A stretch of 64,000 nucleotides of DNA from Thiodiazotropha sp040507035 (GCA_040507035.1 JBEVVR010000031.1:248001-312000), one strand, 5' to 3'; positions 26,776 through 35,469 are shown, numbered from the stretch's first letter. The notes: generated by a model from the sequence alone, not told the origin. Made by a program: numbers and translations.

Positions 26776-28479
26776 ATGCGAATGAGGCCAACCCTAAAGG
26801 CTCCCTTGTGGAGCCTTATTTTTCTCTCTCTATTCTGTCTGCAACTGGCGGCCGCGGAGAAGCCTGGTGTAGCCGCCATTGCCAGTGCCCATCCTTTGGC
26901 GACTGAAGCGGGCCACCATGTGTTGAGTGCCGGGGGCAACGCCTTTGATGCGGCCGTGGCCGTGAGTGCGGTTTTGGCTGTGGTCGAACCTTACGGTTCG
27001 GGAATCGGGGGTGGTGGTTTCTGGCTGCTGCATCGAGCCAGTGATGGCTTTGAAACCATGCTGGACGGTCGTGAACGAGCCCCCCTTGCCGCTGACCGTG
27101 ATATCTATCTGGATTCGCAGGGAAAGGTCATTCCCAGGCGCTCCATCGATGGCGCCCTCGCCGCCGCTATTCCGGGACAGCCCGCGGCCCTGGTCCACCT
27201 GGCAAGATACTATGGCAGGCTGCCGCTTGCGGAGACATTGCAACCGGCGATCAGCCTGGCACGGGAGGGTTTTCAGGTCGACAGCCACTATCGAAGAATG
27301 GCTGGCTGGCGTCTGGCGGTTTTACAGGCCCATTCCGCCTCGGCGGCCCAGTTCCTGGATCAGGGTAAGGTGCCAGCGGAGGGTTTTCTCATTAAACAGC
27401 CTGCATTGGCTGAGACCTTGGAACAGATCGCTGTGCAGGGAGCGGATGGATTTTACCGGGGTGAGGTTGCGCTACGCCTGGTAGAGGGAGTGCGAGCGGC
27501 AGGTGGTATCTGGAGTCTCGAGGATCTGGCCAACTACCGGGTTGTGGAGCGCCAGCCCATTGTCGGCCGCTATCGGGGATTGAAGATAACCAGTGCGGCA
27601 CCCCCCTCATCCGGAGGGATCGCCTTGGTGACCATGCTGAACATCCTGCAGGGATTTAATCTTCCAGCACAGAATGAGCTCCAGCGTACCCATCTGTTGG
27701 TGGAGGCGATGCGCCGCGCCTATCGGGACAGGGCCGACTATCTGGGTGATCCCGACTATGTTGACATCCCCGTTGAGGCCTTGACCCATCCCTGGTACGC
27801 GGCCGGCTTGGCGCGGGATATAGAGTTGCACCATGCCAGCCCCAGCGTAGGCAACCTCAGTTCAGCGCAACAGGGGCGTGATACCACCCACTTCTCGATT
27901 CTCGACCGGGAGGGCAACCGGGTGGCGGCAACCTTAAGTATCAACTATCCCTTCGGCTCGGGTTTCGTGGTGCCGGGAACCGGTGTCTTGCTCAATGATG
28001 AGATGGACGATTTTTCCTCCAGCCCGGGTGTGCCCAATGTCTATGGTTTGATCGGGGGCGAGGCGAACGCCATCGCTGGGGGAAAACGCATGCTGTCGAG
28101 CATGACGCCTACTTTTGTCGAGGATGATCGGCGGCTGGCGATCCTGGGTACGCCTGGTGGCAGCAGAATCATAACCATGGTGTTGCTGGGTATTTTAGAT
28201 ATGGCTGAGGGAAAGGCTCCGGAGAAGTGGGTGGAAACGGCTCGTTTTCACCATCAATACCTACCCGATGAAATCCAATTCGAACCCGGTGCATTCAGTG
28301 AGTCCCTGCAACAACAATTGAGCGCGATGGGGCACAAACTAAAGCCTCTTGAACGCGGTTATGGAAACATGCAGGCGATATTTTGGGACAAAGAACTGAA
28401 TCAAGTAAAGGCTGCATCCGATCCACGGGGGCTGGGATCAGCACAGGTCATAAATGCAAGTTCTGTGCATTCGAAGTGA
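26776..28479 (+). CDS. ggt: Gamma-glutamyltransferase precursor
   Basis: About 568 residues from ATG 26776 (26782 also possible), with a signal peptide (LKAPLWSLIFLSLFCLQLA). The autoprocessing site is the Thr of GRDTTHFSILDREGN, where the proenzyme is cut into large and small subunits. Substrate residues sit in GSGIGGGGFWLL and MLSSMTPTFV. It is a periplasmic enzyme that hydrolyses or transfers gamma-glutamyl groups of glutathione. It begins only 8 bp after the ferredoxin stop, and its signal-peptide codons contain an intrinsic terminator (26797-26824). Confidence 0.95.
   Translation: MRMRPTLKAPLWSLIFLSLFCLQLAAAEKPGVAAIASAHPLATEAGHHVLSAGGNAFDAAVAVSAVLAVVEPYGSGIGGGGFWLLHRASDGFETMLDGRERAPLAADRDIYLDSQGKVIPRRSIDGALAAAIPGQPAALVHLARYYGRLPLAETLQPAISLAREGFQVDSHYRRMAGWRLAVLQAHSASAAQFLDQGKVPAEGFLIKQPALAETLEQIAVQGADGFYRGEVALRLVEGVRAAGGIWSLEDLANYRVVERQPIVGRYRGLKITSAAPPSSGGIALVTMLNILQGFNLPAQNELQRTHLLVEAMRRAYRDRADYLGDPDYVDIPVEALTHPWYAAGLARDIELHHASPSVGNLSSAQQGRDTTHFSILDREGNRVAATLSINYPFGSGFVVPGTGVLLNDEMDDFSSSPGVPNVYGLIGGEANAIAGGKRMLSSMTPTFVEDDRRLAILGTPGGSRIITMVLLGILDMAEGKAPEKWVETARFHHQYLPDEIQFEPGAFSESLQQQLSAMGHKLKPLERGYGNMQAIFWDKELNQVKAASDPRGLGSAQVINASSVHSK
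26797..26824 (+). terminator. Ferredoxin terminator inside the ggt signal-peptide codons
   Basis: AAGGCTCC (26797-26804), 5-nt loop, GGAGCCTT (26810-26817), then ATTTTTC. Perfect 8-bp stem plus T-run 29 bp after the ferredoxin stop, yet 21 bp inside the ggt reading frame. It may act as an attenuator of ggt. Confidence 0.7.
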
Positions 28480-28580
28480 CTAGCTCGCGAAGTTATGGCA
28501 AAAATTTGAAAAAAGTTCTTAATTTTGAAAACTTGCCATTGAATTTGTTTGGATTTTAGCTCAAGCTTTCGTGCCAGATG

Positions 28581-28633
28581 CTGTTACTCCTGCAGCCCGG
28601 TTATATGGATGCAGCCAGTTAGGGAGTAAACAG
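28581..28633 (+). other. Stem-loop in the 378-bp gap before the lipoprotein gene
   Basis: The gap 28480-28857 has no ORF of interest. It contains a 10-bp stem with one bulged A: CTGTTACTCC (28581-28590) and GGAGTAAACAG (28623-28633), with a 32-nt loop. It may belong to a long 5' leader or a small RNA; no function can be assigned. Confidence 0.3.
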
Positions 28634-28857
28634 CTACCGCTGTCATAACGGGGTTGGTGGTGAAGCTGACCTGTTTGACGGGGAAAGGACTGTTTGTTAC
28701 CTGGTCCTTGGGGAGGAGTATCCCACATAGGCCGTGACATGCAGTGTATTTCTAGGGTCTATTTGGGAAGCTCTGTATCAGCACGACCAGGTAGAAGGGG
28801 TGTGTCGCGCAAGCCACACAATGTAATAATTAATTCGTAGAGAGATCGAGACTAATT

Positions 28858-29127
28858 ATGAAAACCACCATGATGAAAACTGCCGCAATGATTCTCACTG
28901 TTGGCCTGTTCGCAGGTTGTGCAACCAATGGTCTGCAAGAGGATGTCGCCAATGCTCAGGCTGCCGCGGACGCTGCCATGAAAGCTGCCAAAGAGGCCCA
29001 GCTCGACGCTGCCACTGCTCAGGGCACCGCTGACGCAGCGCTGAAAGCCGCCAACTCTGCCAAGGACGCCGCAGAGGCTTGTAGCGAGCGCTGTGGTCGC
29101 ATGTCTGAGAAAGCGATGGCTAAATAA
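28858..29127 (+). CDS. Alanine-zipper (Lpp/OprI-like) outer-membrane lipoprotein ending in lysine
   Basis: 89 residues. Signal peptide with lipobox LFAGC, lipidated Cys at position 21. The mature part is one long Ala-rich heptad helix (AQAAADAAMKAAKEAQLDAATAQ). The final residue is Lys (SEKAMAK), the same as the Lys through which Braun lipoprotein is linked to peptidoglycan. Two cysteines near the end (CSERCGR) are unlike E. coli Lpp. It faces an L,D-transpeptidase gene across a shared terminator, which supports a peptidoglycan-tethered role (inference). Other possibility: an unlinked OprI-like lipoprotein. Confidence 0.88.
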   Translation: MKTTMMKTAAMILTVGLFAGCATNGLQEDVANAQAAADAAMKAAKEAQLDAATAQGTADAALKAANSAKDAAEACSERCGRMSEKAMAK

Positions 29128-29154
29128 GCCAGCCGTTTTCAAGGCGCTACAACT

Positions 29155-29192
29155 AAAAACCCCGGCATGGGACTTCCCTGCCGGGGTTTTTT
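29155..29192. terminator. Strong bidirectional intrinsic terminator
   Basis: CCCCGGCA (29160-29167) and TGCCGGGG (29179-29186), flanked by five A and followed by six T (29187-29192). It separates the convergent lipoprotein and L,D-transpeptidase genes and works in both directions. Confidence 0.92.
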
Positions 29193-29213
29193 ATTGCGCT
29201 ATCGACAGTCGGG

Positions 29214-30149
29214 TCAGTGGTGACCGTCTGCCACCGTTTTCCCCTGCCAGAGGAAGAGGGGCATGGGTATCCCGGTCTTCTGTTCGATGATGGTATAGAG
29301 TTGATCCCAGTCGGGACGGCGCTCTACCTTCTGTAGTTTATCGATCACCGCATCCACCAACTCGGTGTAGTTGTGGCCCCGCTGCTCTACATATTCGACC
29401 AGCGGCGGATGTACCTGCACAAACAGCTCACCCTTGAGCCAACCGGCCTTGTACGGCTTATTGATAATCCTCACCGGGGCGCCGACCTCAACCTCTTCGA
29501 AAAAGAGTTCCACATTTTCCGGATAGAGTCGAATACAGCCATGGCTGACCCGCATGCCCACGCCGTAGGGTCTGTTGGTGCCGTGTAACAGATAGCCGTT
29601 CATTCCAAGGTAGATGGCGCGATGCCCAAGCGGGTTATCGGGGCCAGGAGGAACCACCGGTGGCAGGGGATCGCCGTCCGCTTCGTGCTCTTCAAGGATC
29701 GATTCGGGTACTGTCCAGGTCGGGTTCTTCTTCTTGCCGATAACCTGGGTCTCTCCCGTGGGCGTGCTCCATCCCTCGCGGCCTATACCGATCGGATAGG
29801 TGATCACCACGGGGCGGTCCTTGGGGAAGTAGTAGAGGCGAAGTTCAGCCAGGTTGATGACTATGCCCTGGCGTGGTCCCGGCGGCAGCACATATTGCTG
29901 GGGTATCACCACCTCCGAGCCTTCACCGGGTAACCAGGGATCCACATCGGGATTGGCGGCAACCATCTGACGATAACCGATATCATAGATGCGCGCGATA
30001 TCGGAGAAGGTCTCCTCATAGCGGGTGGTCAGGGTGAAAATCTGCCCCACCACGTCCTCACCCTGCGGCGGCAGATCGAAGGTGACGGCCCGGGCAACAC
30101 CCATGGAGCAGATGATAAGTAACAGTGTTGATAGAAAATTCAATGGCAT
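29214..30149 (-). CDS. L,D-transpeptidase (ErfK/YbiS/YcfS/YnhG family) with LysM-like domain
   Basis: 311 residues: signal peptide (MPLNFLSTLLLIICSMGVARA), a LysM-like segment (FSDIARIYDIGYRQMVAANP), then the YkuD catalytic domain with HGTNRPYGVGMR and the nucleophile motif SHGCIRLYPENVE. Family members cross-link meso-DAP residues or attach Braun lipoprotein to peptidoglycan. Its neighbour is a Lys-ending alanine-zipper lipoprotein, so the lipoprotein-attaching activity is the likelier one (inference from position). Confidence 0.93.
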   Translation of the reverse strand: MPLNFLSTLLLIICSMGVARAVTFDLPPQGEDVVGQIFTLTTRYEETFSDIARIYDIGYRQMVAANPDVDPWLPGEGSEVVIPQQYVLPPGPRQGIVINLAELRLYYFPKDRPVVITYPIGIGREGWSTPTGETQVIGKKKNPTWTVPESILEEHEADGDPLPPVVPPGPDNPLGHRAIYLGMNGYLLHGTNRPYGVGMRVSHGCIRLYPENVELFFEEVEVGAPVRIINKPYKAGWLKGELFVQVHPPLVEYVEQRGHNYTELVDAVIDKLQKVERRPDWDQLYTIIEQKTGIPMPLFLWQGKTVADGHH

Positions 30150-30399
30150 AACACTAATAGTGTACCTGAGGTTTGACCATTTTTGATGAGAATTGGGGTA
30201 CAGATCCGGTCGCGAACTGTTATGGATTGTGTCAAATGCGGTCGAGTCCCTGAAATCCTCCTCAGAAGAGGCATCTAAAGAAATGGATTACAGGGTCGAT
30301 ACTCATATTGGGATAGTTTTTTCTTTTAAGATCAATTACCTCTGTTAAATTAGCCGAGGGCTGCCCTGAGCATATTTCTCAACAACGGACAGGACAAGC

Positions 30400-31146
30400 A
30401 TGCGACGAATTGCGTTGATCAATCAAAAAGGTGGTGTGGGGAAGACCACGATTACCACCAATTTGGGACATGCGTTGGCGCTGGCCGGTCACCGGGTCAC
30501 GGTAATCGATCTCGATCCCCAAGGGCAGCTGGCATCCAGTTACGGTATATTCCGCACACCGGCCAAGGGAATCGACGAGGTGATGTTAAACGGACTCGAG
30601 CCAGGATCGGTGAAGCAAGGGATCAGAGACATGTTGACACTGATCCCGGCTGGTAATCGTCTGCAAGAGATCGAGCAGCTGCATGATGGGGGCGCATCGA
30701 GGGCCCAGTTGTTAAAGCGTGCGCTGGAGGGTAGGTTGGATGATCAGGCATTTGTTCTCTACGATTGTCCCCCATCCTCCGGATTGCTGGTGGCAAATGC
30801 CATCTTTGCCGCCGATGAGGCACTGATACCGCTGGCAGGCGACCATATGTCATTGAATGGATTGGCAAAGATGATGCTCACCATAAAGAAATTCGAGCCC
30901 TACCTGAAACAGCCGCTGCGCCAATGGATTGCCTTGAATCGCTACTTTCCCCGCAGGCGTCTGTGCAAAGAGATATCAGCGAAGCTGTTAAAGCACTTTC
31001 CCGAGCAACTGCTCAATACCCAGATTCGGGAGTCGGCAGTGATTGCCGAATGTCCGGGTGTCGGTCGTACCATTTTCGAATATAGGCCCAGCAGCCAGTC
31101 GGCCAATGAGTTCAAGGCGCTGGCGTCTGAATTGATGCAACGCTAG
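30400..31146 (+). CDS. ParA/Soj-family ATPase
   Basis: 248 residues. The deviant Walker A is NQKGGVGKTTITTN; other motifs are VIDLDPQGQLASSYG and YDCPPSSGLLVANA. Chromosomal or plasmid partitioning ParAs, and ParA-like positioning factors for chemotaxis arrays or other cargo, share this form. No parB or parS-like gene lies next to it. The next gene, 66 bp on, is a STAS-domain protein, which hints at a positioning or regulatory role other than DNA segregation (inference). Confidence 0.88.
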   Translation: MRRIALINQKGGVGKTTITTNLGHALALAGHRVTVIDLDPQGQLASSYGIFRTPAKGIDEVMLNGLEPGSVKQGIRDMLTLIPAGNRLQEIEQLHDGGASRAQLLKRALEGRLDDQAFVLYDCPPSSGLLVANAIFAADEALIPLAGDHMSLNGLAKMMLTIKKFEPYLKQPLRQWIALNRYFPRRRLCKEISAKLLKHFPEQLLNTQIRESAVIAECPGVGRTIFEYRPSSQSANEFKALASELMQR

Positions 31147-31212
31147 TCGGGGTAAAGCCCGGCCGGGTTGTGACGATATTTAGAGCATGCGTATTAGTGA
31201 TAAGGGGGCATC

Positions 31213-31518
31213 ATGTCCATAGCCACAGAAATTTCACCCGATGATCAGCGTGTCACCATCGTGATATCCGGACGCTTCGACTTTTCCGTCCATCAGGAGT
31301 TCATGCAGGCCTATAAGGCCTTTCCCAAAGGCGAGAAGAACTATGTCGTCGATCTGACTGACGCAGACTACCTGGACAGTTCCGCGATGGGTATGTTGCT
31401 GCAGCTTCGTGAGCATAGTGCCAAGGAGCAGGACGGGGTCGTTCTGAAGAACGGCAACGAGTCGGTACAGGATGTGCTGCGGATCGCCAATTTCGGTAAA
31501 TTATTCACCATTCAGTAG
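31213..31518 (+). CDS. STAS-domain protein (anti-sigma factor antagonist-like)
   Basis: 101 residues, a single STAS domain. The conserved phosphorylatable serine lies in YLDSSAMGMLLQLREH. Such proteins bind anti-sigma or partner-switching kinases, or act in signalling complexes. No kinase, phosphatase or sigma partner is in the window. It is probably co-transcribed with the ParA gene. Confidence 0.88.
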   Translation: MSIATEISPDDQRVTIVISGRFDFSVHQEFMQAYKAFPKGEKNYVVDLTDADYLDSSAMGMLLQLREHSAKEQDGVVLKNGNESVQDVLRIANFGKLFTIQ

Positions 31519-31520
31519 TT

Positions 31521-31562
31521 CTGCAAGATCAGCTGGGCCGAAAGGTCCAGCCATCTCTGCAG
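31521..31562 (+). other. Long hairpin with GAAA tetraloop between the STAS gene and ychF
   Basis: GCTGGGCC (31532-31539) and GGTCCAGC (31544-31551) close a GAAA loop. The stem extends through AGAT/ATCT and TGCA/TGCA to 31521 and 31562, giving about 17 pairs with small bulges. No T-tract follows, so it is not a standard terminator. Possibly a processing site or RNA-stability element. Confidence 0.55.
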
Positions 31563-31671
31563 GCACAACCATCACACTGAAACCATTCATCCTGGTGTTG
31601 ACAGGCCTTGGGGCTGCACAACAGAGCACCTTTCAGGTATGCTTGCCCCTTTTTTTCGGGGGTCACTTCAG

Positions 31672-32763
31672 ATGGGTTTCAAATGCGGTATCGTGGGTCT
31701 GCCGAACGTGGGTAAATCAACGCTGTTCAATGCCTTGACCAAGGCGACGATCGCAGCGGAGAACTACCCCTTCTGTACCATCGATCCCAACGTCGGTGTG
31801 GTGCCCCTGCCCGATTCCCGTCTCGATGTGATCGCATCGATCGTCAATCCCCAGGCGGTAATTCCCACCAGCATGCAGTTCGTCGATATCGCCGGACTGG
31901 TCGCCGGGGCCTCCAAGGGTGAGGGGTTGGGCAACAAGTTCCTCGCCAATATCCGCGAAACCGACGCCATAGCCCAGGTGGTACGCTGTTTTGAGGATGA
32001 TGATGTGGTCCATGTGGCCGGTCGTGTCGATCCGGTGGGGGATGTGGAGGTCATCAATACCGAACTCAGCCTGGCGGATCTGGAATCGGTGGAGAAGGGG
32101 CTGGAAAAGAGTCTTCGCCAGGCCAAGACCGGTGACAAGAAGGTACTGGCCCGCAAGGCCTTGCTGGAGCGGGTGCGGGATCATCTGGACGGGGCCAAGC
32201 CGGTGCGCAGTATGGCGTTGAGCGAGGAAGAGCAGGCGGAGCTGCGTGACCTCTTTCTACTCACCATTAAACCGGTGCTCTACATCGCCAATGTGGCCGA
32301 GGATGGCTTCGACAACAATCCCCACCTGGATGCGCTGCGTGCGTTGGCGGTCGATGAAGGGGCCGAGGTGGTAGCCGTTTGTGCCGCCATCGAGGCGGAG
32401 ATCGTGGAACTGGACGAAGATGAGCGGGGCGAATTTCTCGCTGACATGGGGTTGGATGAACCGGGCTTGAACCGGGTGGTCAGGGCCGGCTACAAGCTGC
32501 TGGGTCTCGAGACCTACTTTACCGCGGGAGAGAAGGAGGTCAGGGCCTGGACCATTCCGGTCAACGCTACCGCGCCCCAGGCGGCCGGTGTTATCCATAC
32601 CGATTTCGAACGCGGCTTCATCCGCGCCGAAGTCGTCGCCTATGACGACTTTGTCAACTTCAAGGGTGAGCAGGGGGCGCGGGAGGCGGGGAAGCTGCGC
32701 TCCGAGGGTAAGGAGTATGTGGTCAGGGATGGCGACGTCATCCATTTCAGATTTAACGTCTGA
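31672..32763 (+). CDS. ychF: Redox-regulated ATPase/GTPase YchF
   Basis: 363 residues from ATG 31672. P-loop GLPNVGKSTLFNALT, G3 DIAGLVAGASKGEGLGN, and a C-terminal TGS domain (GKEYVVRDGDVIHFRFNV). Obg-related and ribosome-associated; it prefers ATP and is linked to oxidative stress. Canonical length. Often next to pth, which is absent here. It is followed by tRNA-Met. Confidence 0.96.
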   Translation: MGFKCGIVGLPNVGKSTLFNALTKATIAAENYPFCTIDPNVGVVPLPDSRLDVIASIVNPQAVIPTSMQFVDIAGLVAGASKGEGLGNKFLANIRETDAIAQVVRCFEDDDVVHVAGRVDPVGDVEVINTELSLADLESVEKGLEKSLRQAKTGDKKVLARKALLERVRDHLDGAKPVRSMALSEEEQAELRDLFLLTIKPVLYIANVAEDGFDNNPHLDALRALAVDEGAEVVAVCAAIEAEIVELDEDERGEFLADMGLDEPGLNRVVRAGYKLLGLETYFTAGEKEVRAWTIPVNATAPQAAGVIHTDFERGFIRAEVVAYDDFVNFKGEQGAREAGKLRSEGKEYVVRDGDVIHFRFNV

Positions 32764-32817
32764 TATTGACAGGGTGGTATGGCAACAGTATATTCCACGC
32801 CCTTCACAACAGCTTCT

Positions 32818-32894
32818 GGCAAGGTAGCTCAGTTGGTTAGAGCACAGCACTCATAATGCTGGGGTCGGCAGTTCGAATCTGCCCCTTGCTACCA
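32818..32894 (+). tRNA. tRNA-Met (elongator, anticodon CAT)
   Basis: 77 nt with encoded CCA. Acceptor stem GGCAAGG/CCTTGCT, D-arm GCTCAGTTGGTTAGAGC, anticodon stem CAGCA/TGCTG with loop CTCATAA, T-arm GGCAG-TTCGAAT-CTGCC. The anticodon stem lacks the three G-C pairs of initiator tRNA, and the body resembles elongator Met more than tRNA-Ile2. The first pair is G-U. Confidence 0.95.
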
Positions 32895-32899
32895 TAGAA

Positions 32900-32927
32900 A
32901 AAAGGCCTGACTCGTGTCAGGCCTTTT
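32900..32927 (+). terminator. Terminator of tRNA-Met
   Basis: Perfect 12-bp stem AAAAGGCCTGAC (32900-32911) and GTCAGGCCTTTT (32916-32927) with loop TCGT. It lies six bases after the CCA end and is usable in both directions, so it may also end the convergent gene at 32964. Confidence 0.88.
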
Positions 32928-32963
32928 CGTGTGTAAAGATATTGGCGGCTCTCAGGCTTGGTT

Positions 32964-33878
32964 TCAGTCGAGGTTGGAGCTGTCCCAGACAAGCTGGATC
33001 TGGGTACTGCGCCTGATCTCGGTGAGTCTCTGTCCGAACTCCTGAATATTGCAATCCAGCAGGGATGTGAGCTCAAGTTTGGCTTCCCGGGCTTCATCCA
33101 GCTCCTGGCGCTTTTGTCTCAGCTTGGCCAGGCTGCGGCGCCTGCGACCATCTTCCAGATAGAGGATGTTGGAGGCAAAGGCGTGAATTTTCCGGCTGCT
33201 CAGCTCTCTGCTGAGGGATAGGATCTGCTTATCCGTCTGGTGGATCTCATCACCGATGTTTTGCAGCACTACCAACTGCTCTTCCCAGATCGAGAAGAGG
33301 TTGTCGACGCCCTCCTCGACCCAGTTTTGGATCTCCTGCAGGTGTTCTTCCTTTAGCATTTGCAGGATGGTGATGGAATCGGGCATGGAGACAAGATGTT
33401 GATAGATATCGAACCAGCTCTCTTCCCGGTTGCTGAACAGCTTGTCCATATAGTGCAGCATCAGCGCGATGGATTGGCTGTAGTCATAACTGCTGTAGTT
33501 ATGACTGATCGTATTCATGATATCGGCGTAGTTCGCCGCGGTTCCGGTGAACGCCCTGTCATCCTCCACCTGTACTCCTTTTGCATAGATGGCGGTGAGG
33601 CGATTGAGCATGCGCATGTAGCCGTCGGCCTTTAGCTGGCTCTTGTCGGAACCGATGAAACCGTTGATTTCGGTCAGCAACTCGCGTAGCTGTTCGACAT
33701 CGATTTGGGCGTGGTTTTGGGCAAACGTCGATTCAAGGTAGTCGAAGTACTGTTTGATCACTCGGCATGACTCGTCCTGGTGCATGACAGGGAGGTGCTC
33801 GACACTGTCGATCCTGAAGGACTTGCCCTCATCGCCTCGCGGATTCGCCTGATCATTTCCCTGGTCTTGACTGTTCAT
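32964..33878 (-). CDS. Unrecognised cytosolic helical protein
   Basis: 304 residues, no signal peptide or membrane segment. Polar N-terminus, then mostly helical sequence. The C-terminal third is strongly coiled-coil-like (LAKLRQKRQELDEAREAKLELTSLL). Glu/Gln/Asp-rich with a single Cys pair far apart. I recognise no domain. It ends near the tRNA terminator and is convergent to it. The upstream gap is AT-rich and shared with divergent amtB. Codon use resembles its neighbours, so it is probably a real gene. Confidence 0.75.
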   Translation of the reverse strand: MNSQDQGNDQANPRGDEGKSFRIDSVEHLPVMHQDESCRVIKQYFDYLESTFAQNHAQIDVEQLRELLTEINGFIGSDKSQLKADGYMRMLNRLTAIYAKGVQVEDDRAFTGTAANYADIMNTISHNYSSYDYSQSIALMLHYMDKLFSNREESWFDIYQHLVSMPDSITILQMLKEEHLQEIQNWVEEGVDNLFSIWEEQLVVLQNIGDEIHQTDKQILSLSRELSSRKIHAFASNILYLEDGRRRRSLAKLRQKRQELDEAREAKLELTSLLDCNIQEFGQRLTEIRRSTQIQLVWDSSNLD

Positions 33879-34155
33879 TTATAGCCGTGCCCGAATAGCT
33901 TTCAATTTGCTAGTTAAATTATATTAACGATTTCTTATATATCAAGTAAATTCGTCACTAAAATAGCATTAAATTTGTGGTATTAACATCTCTATCGGCT
34001 TTTATATCAATAACTTGAGATGACGTCGCCTTGAGAATCATACTCTAACTTACTGAAAAAAATAAAATAAGTATTTTTTTGTAAATTAACTTAAAATGCC
34101 GAATTTGATTGGGTGCCCGCAGGCGATAGCCGGAAATAAAAAATGAGGGGAAATC

Positions 34156-35469
34156 ATGGTATTTCGTAAATACAGAACAAAAGTTGGTTTTTTGGCCGCC
34201 ATGTTGATGGCGCCAGGCCTCTCCCTGGCGGAGGAAGCTACCCTGAATGGGGCCAATACCGGTTGGATCATGGCGTCTACCGCCCTGGTGCTTTTCATGA
34301 CCTTGCCGGGCCTGGCAATGTTCTACGGTGGCCTGGTTCGGACCAAAAATGTCCTCTCTGTATTGATGCAGTGCTTCTCGATTGCAGGAATAGTATCCAT
34401 ATTGTGGTTGATTGCCGGTTACAGCCTGGCCTTTGGCGAGGGTAATGCCTGGATAGGGGATTTCAGCAAGGTGCTGATGGCGGGTATCGGGCGAGAGACC
34501 CTCTCCGGTGATATTCCTGAGTCCCTCTTCATGCTCTTCCAGATGACCTTTGCGATCATCACCCCCGCGCTGATTGTGGGTGGATTCGCCGAACGTATGC
34601 GATTCTCCTCGATGCTGCTGTTCAGCACCCTGTGGCTGTTTCTGGTCTATGTACCTATTACCCATTGGGTCTGGGGCGGTGGCTGGTTGGGCAGCATGGG
34701 CCTCTACGATTTTGCCGGTGGCACCGTGGTGCATATCACCGCGGGTGTGGCAGCCTTGGTGGCGGCTATGGTGATGGGTCCCCGGCGCGGATTCGGCACC
34801 GCCTCCATGATGCCGCATAACATGACCATGACCATCGCCGGTGCCGGTATGCTCTGGGTCGGGTGGTTCGGTTTCAACGGCGGTAGCGCATTGGCTGCCG
34901 ACGGCAATGCCGCGATGGCGATGCTGGTGACCCACATCTCCGCCGCAACCGGAGCCATGACCTGGATGGTGCGTGAGTGGATCAAGTTCGGCAAGCCGAG
35001 CGCCTTGGGTGCGGTGACCGGTATGGTGGCCGGTCTCGGTACCATCACCCCCGCCTCCGGATTCGTCGGTCCGGCAGGGGCGCTGGTGATCGGTCTGTTG
35101 GCGGGTGCGATCTGTTTTTCCGCCACCAACTATCTGAAGCAGGTACTGAAGATCGACGACTCCCTCGATGTGTTCCCTGTCCACGGCGTCGGTGGCATTC
35201 TCGGTACCCTGCTTGCGGGGATCTTCTCCTCAACCTCCCTCGGGGTCTTTTCCGGCTACGGATTTGCCGACGGTATCCAGAGCATGGGCGGTCAGGTCAC
35301 CGTGCAGGCTATCGGTGTCGTGGCCACTGTGGGCTTTACCGCAGTGGTAACCTTCGCAATCTTGAAACTGGTCGATGTCCTGTTGGGATTGCGGGTCAAC
35401 AAGGAACAGGAGATCGAGGGTCTCGATATCGTGCTTCACGAAGAGCGTGGCTACAACGAAATCGGCTGA
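34156..35469 (+). CDS. amtB: Ammonium transporter (Amt family)
   Basis: 437 residues: a signal-like N-terminus (LAAMLMAPGLSLAEEA) then eleven membrane helices. Family segments include FYGGLVRTKNVLSVLMQ, FAERMRFSSMLLFS, DFAGGTVVHITAGVAALV (first pore His) and DVFPVHGVGGILGTL (second pore His). It conducts ammonium or ammonia. glnK, usually upstream, is absent. I saw no sigma-54 -24/-12 site in the AT-rich 277-bp upstream gap. Ribosome-binding site GAGGGGAAA. Confidence 0.94.
   Translation: MVFRKYRTKVGFLAAMLMAPGLSLAEEATLNGANTGWIMASTALVLFMTLPGLAMFYGGLVRTKNVLSVLMQCFSIAGIVSILWLIAGYSLAFGEGNAWIGDFSKVLMAGIGRETLSGDIPESLFMLFQMTFAIITPALIVGGFAERMRFSSMLLFSTLWLFLVYVPITHWVWGGGWLGSMGLYDFAGGTVVHITAGVAALVAAMVMGPRRGFGTASMMPHNMTMTIAGAGMLWVGWFGFNGGSALAADGNAAMAMLVTHISAATGAMTWMVREWIKFGKPSALGAVTGMVAGLGTITPASGFVGPAGALVIGLLAGAICFSATNYLKQVLKIDDSLDVFPVHGVGGILGTLLAGIFSSTSLGVFSGYGFADGIQSMGGQVTVQAIGVVATVGFTAVVTFAILKLVDVLLGLRVNKEQEIEGLDIVLHEERGYNEIG

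Noticed and set aside
32818..32894. Initiator tRNA-fMet or tRNA-Ile2 (CAT anticodon also fits)
   Set aside because: The anticodon stem lacks the GGG/CCC of the initiator, and the body resembles elongator Met. Ile2 would need lysidine identity elements in the acceptor and anticodon arm that do not fit well.
33879..34155. Sigma-54 promoter for amtB
   Set aside because: No GG-N10-GC arrangement with the flanking consensus was found in the AT-rich gap.
34045..35184. Long minus-strand ORF opposite amtB (379 codons)
   Set aside because: Low-complexity His/Gly/Gln-rich product that mirrors the GC-rich amtB codons; no start signal and no recognisable domain. It is antisense to a clear gene.
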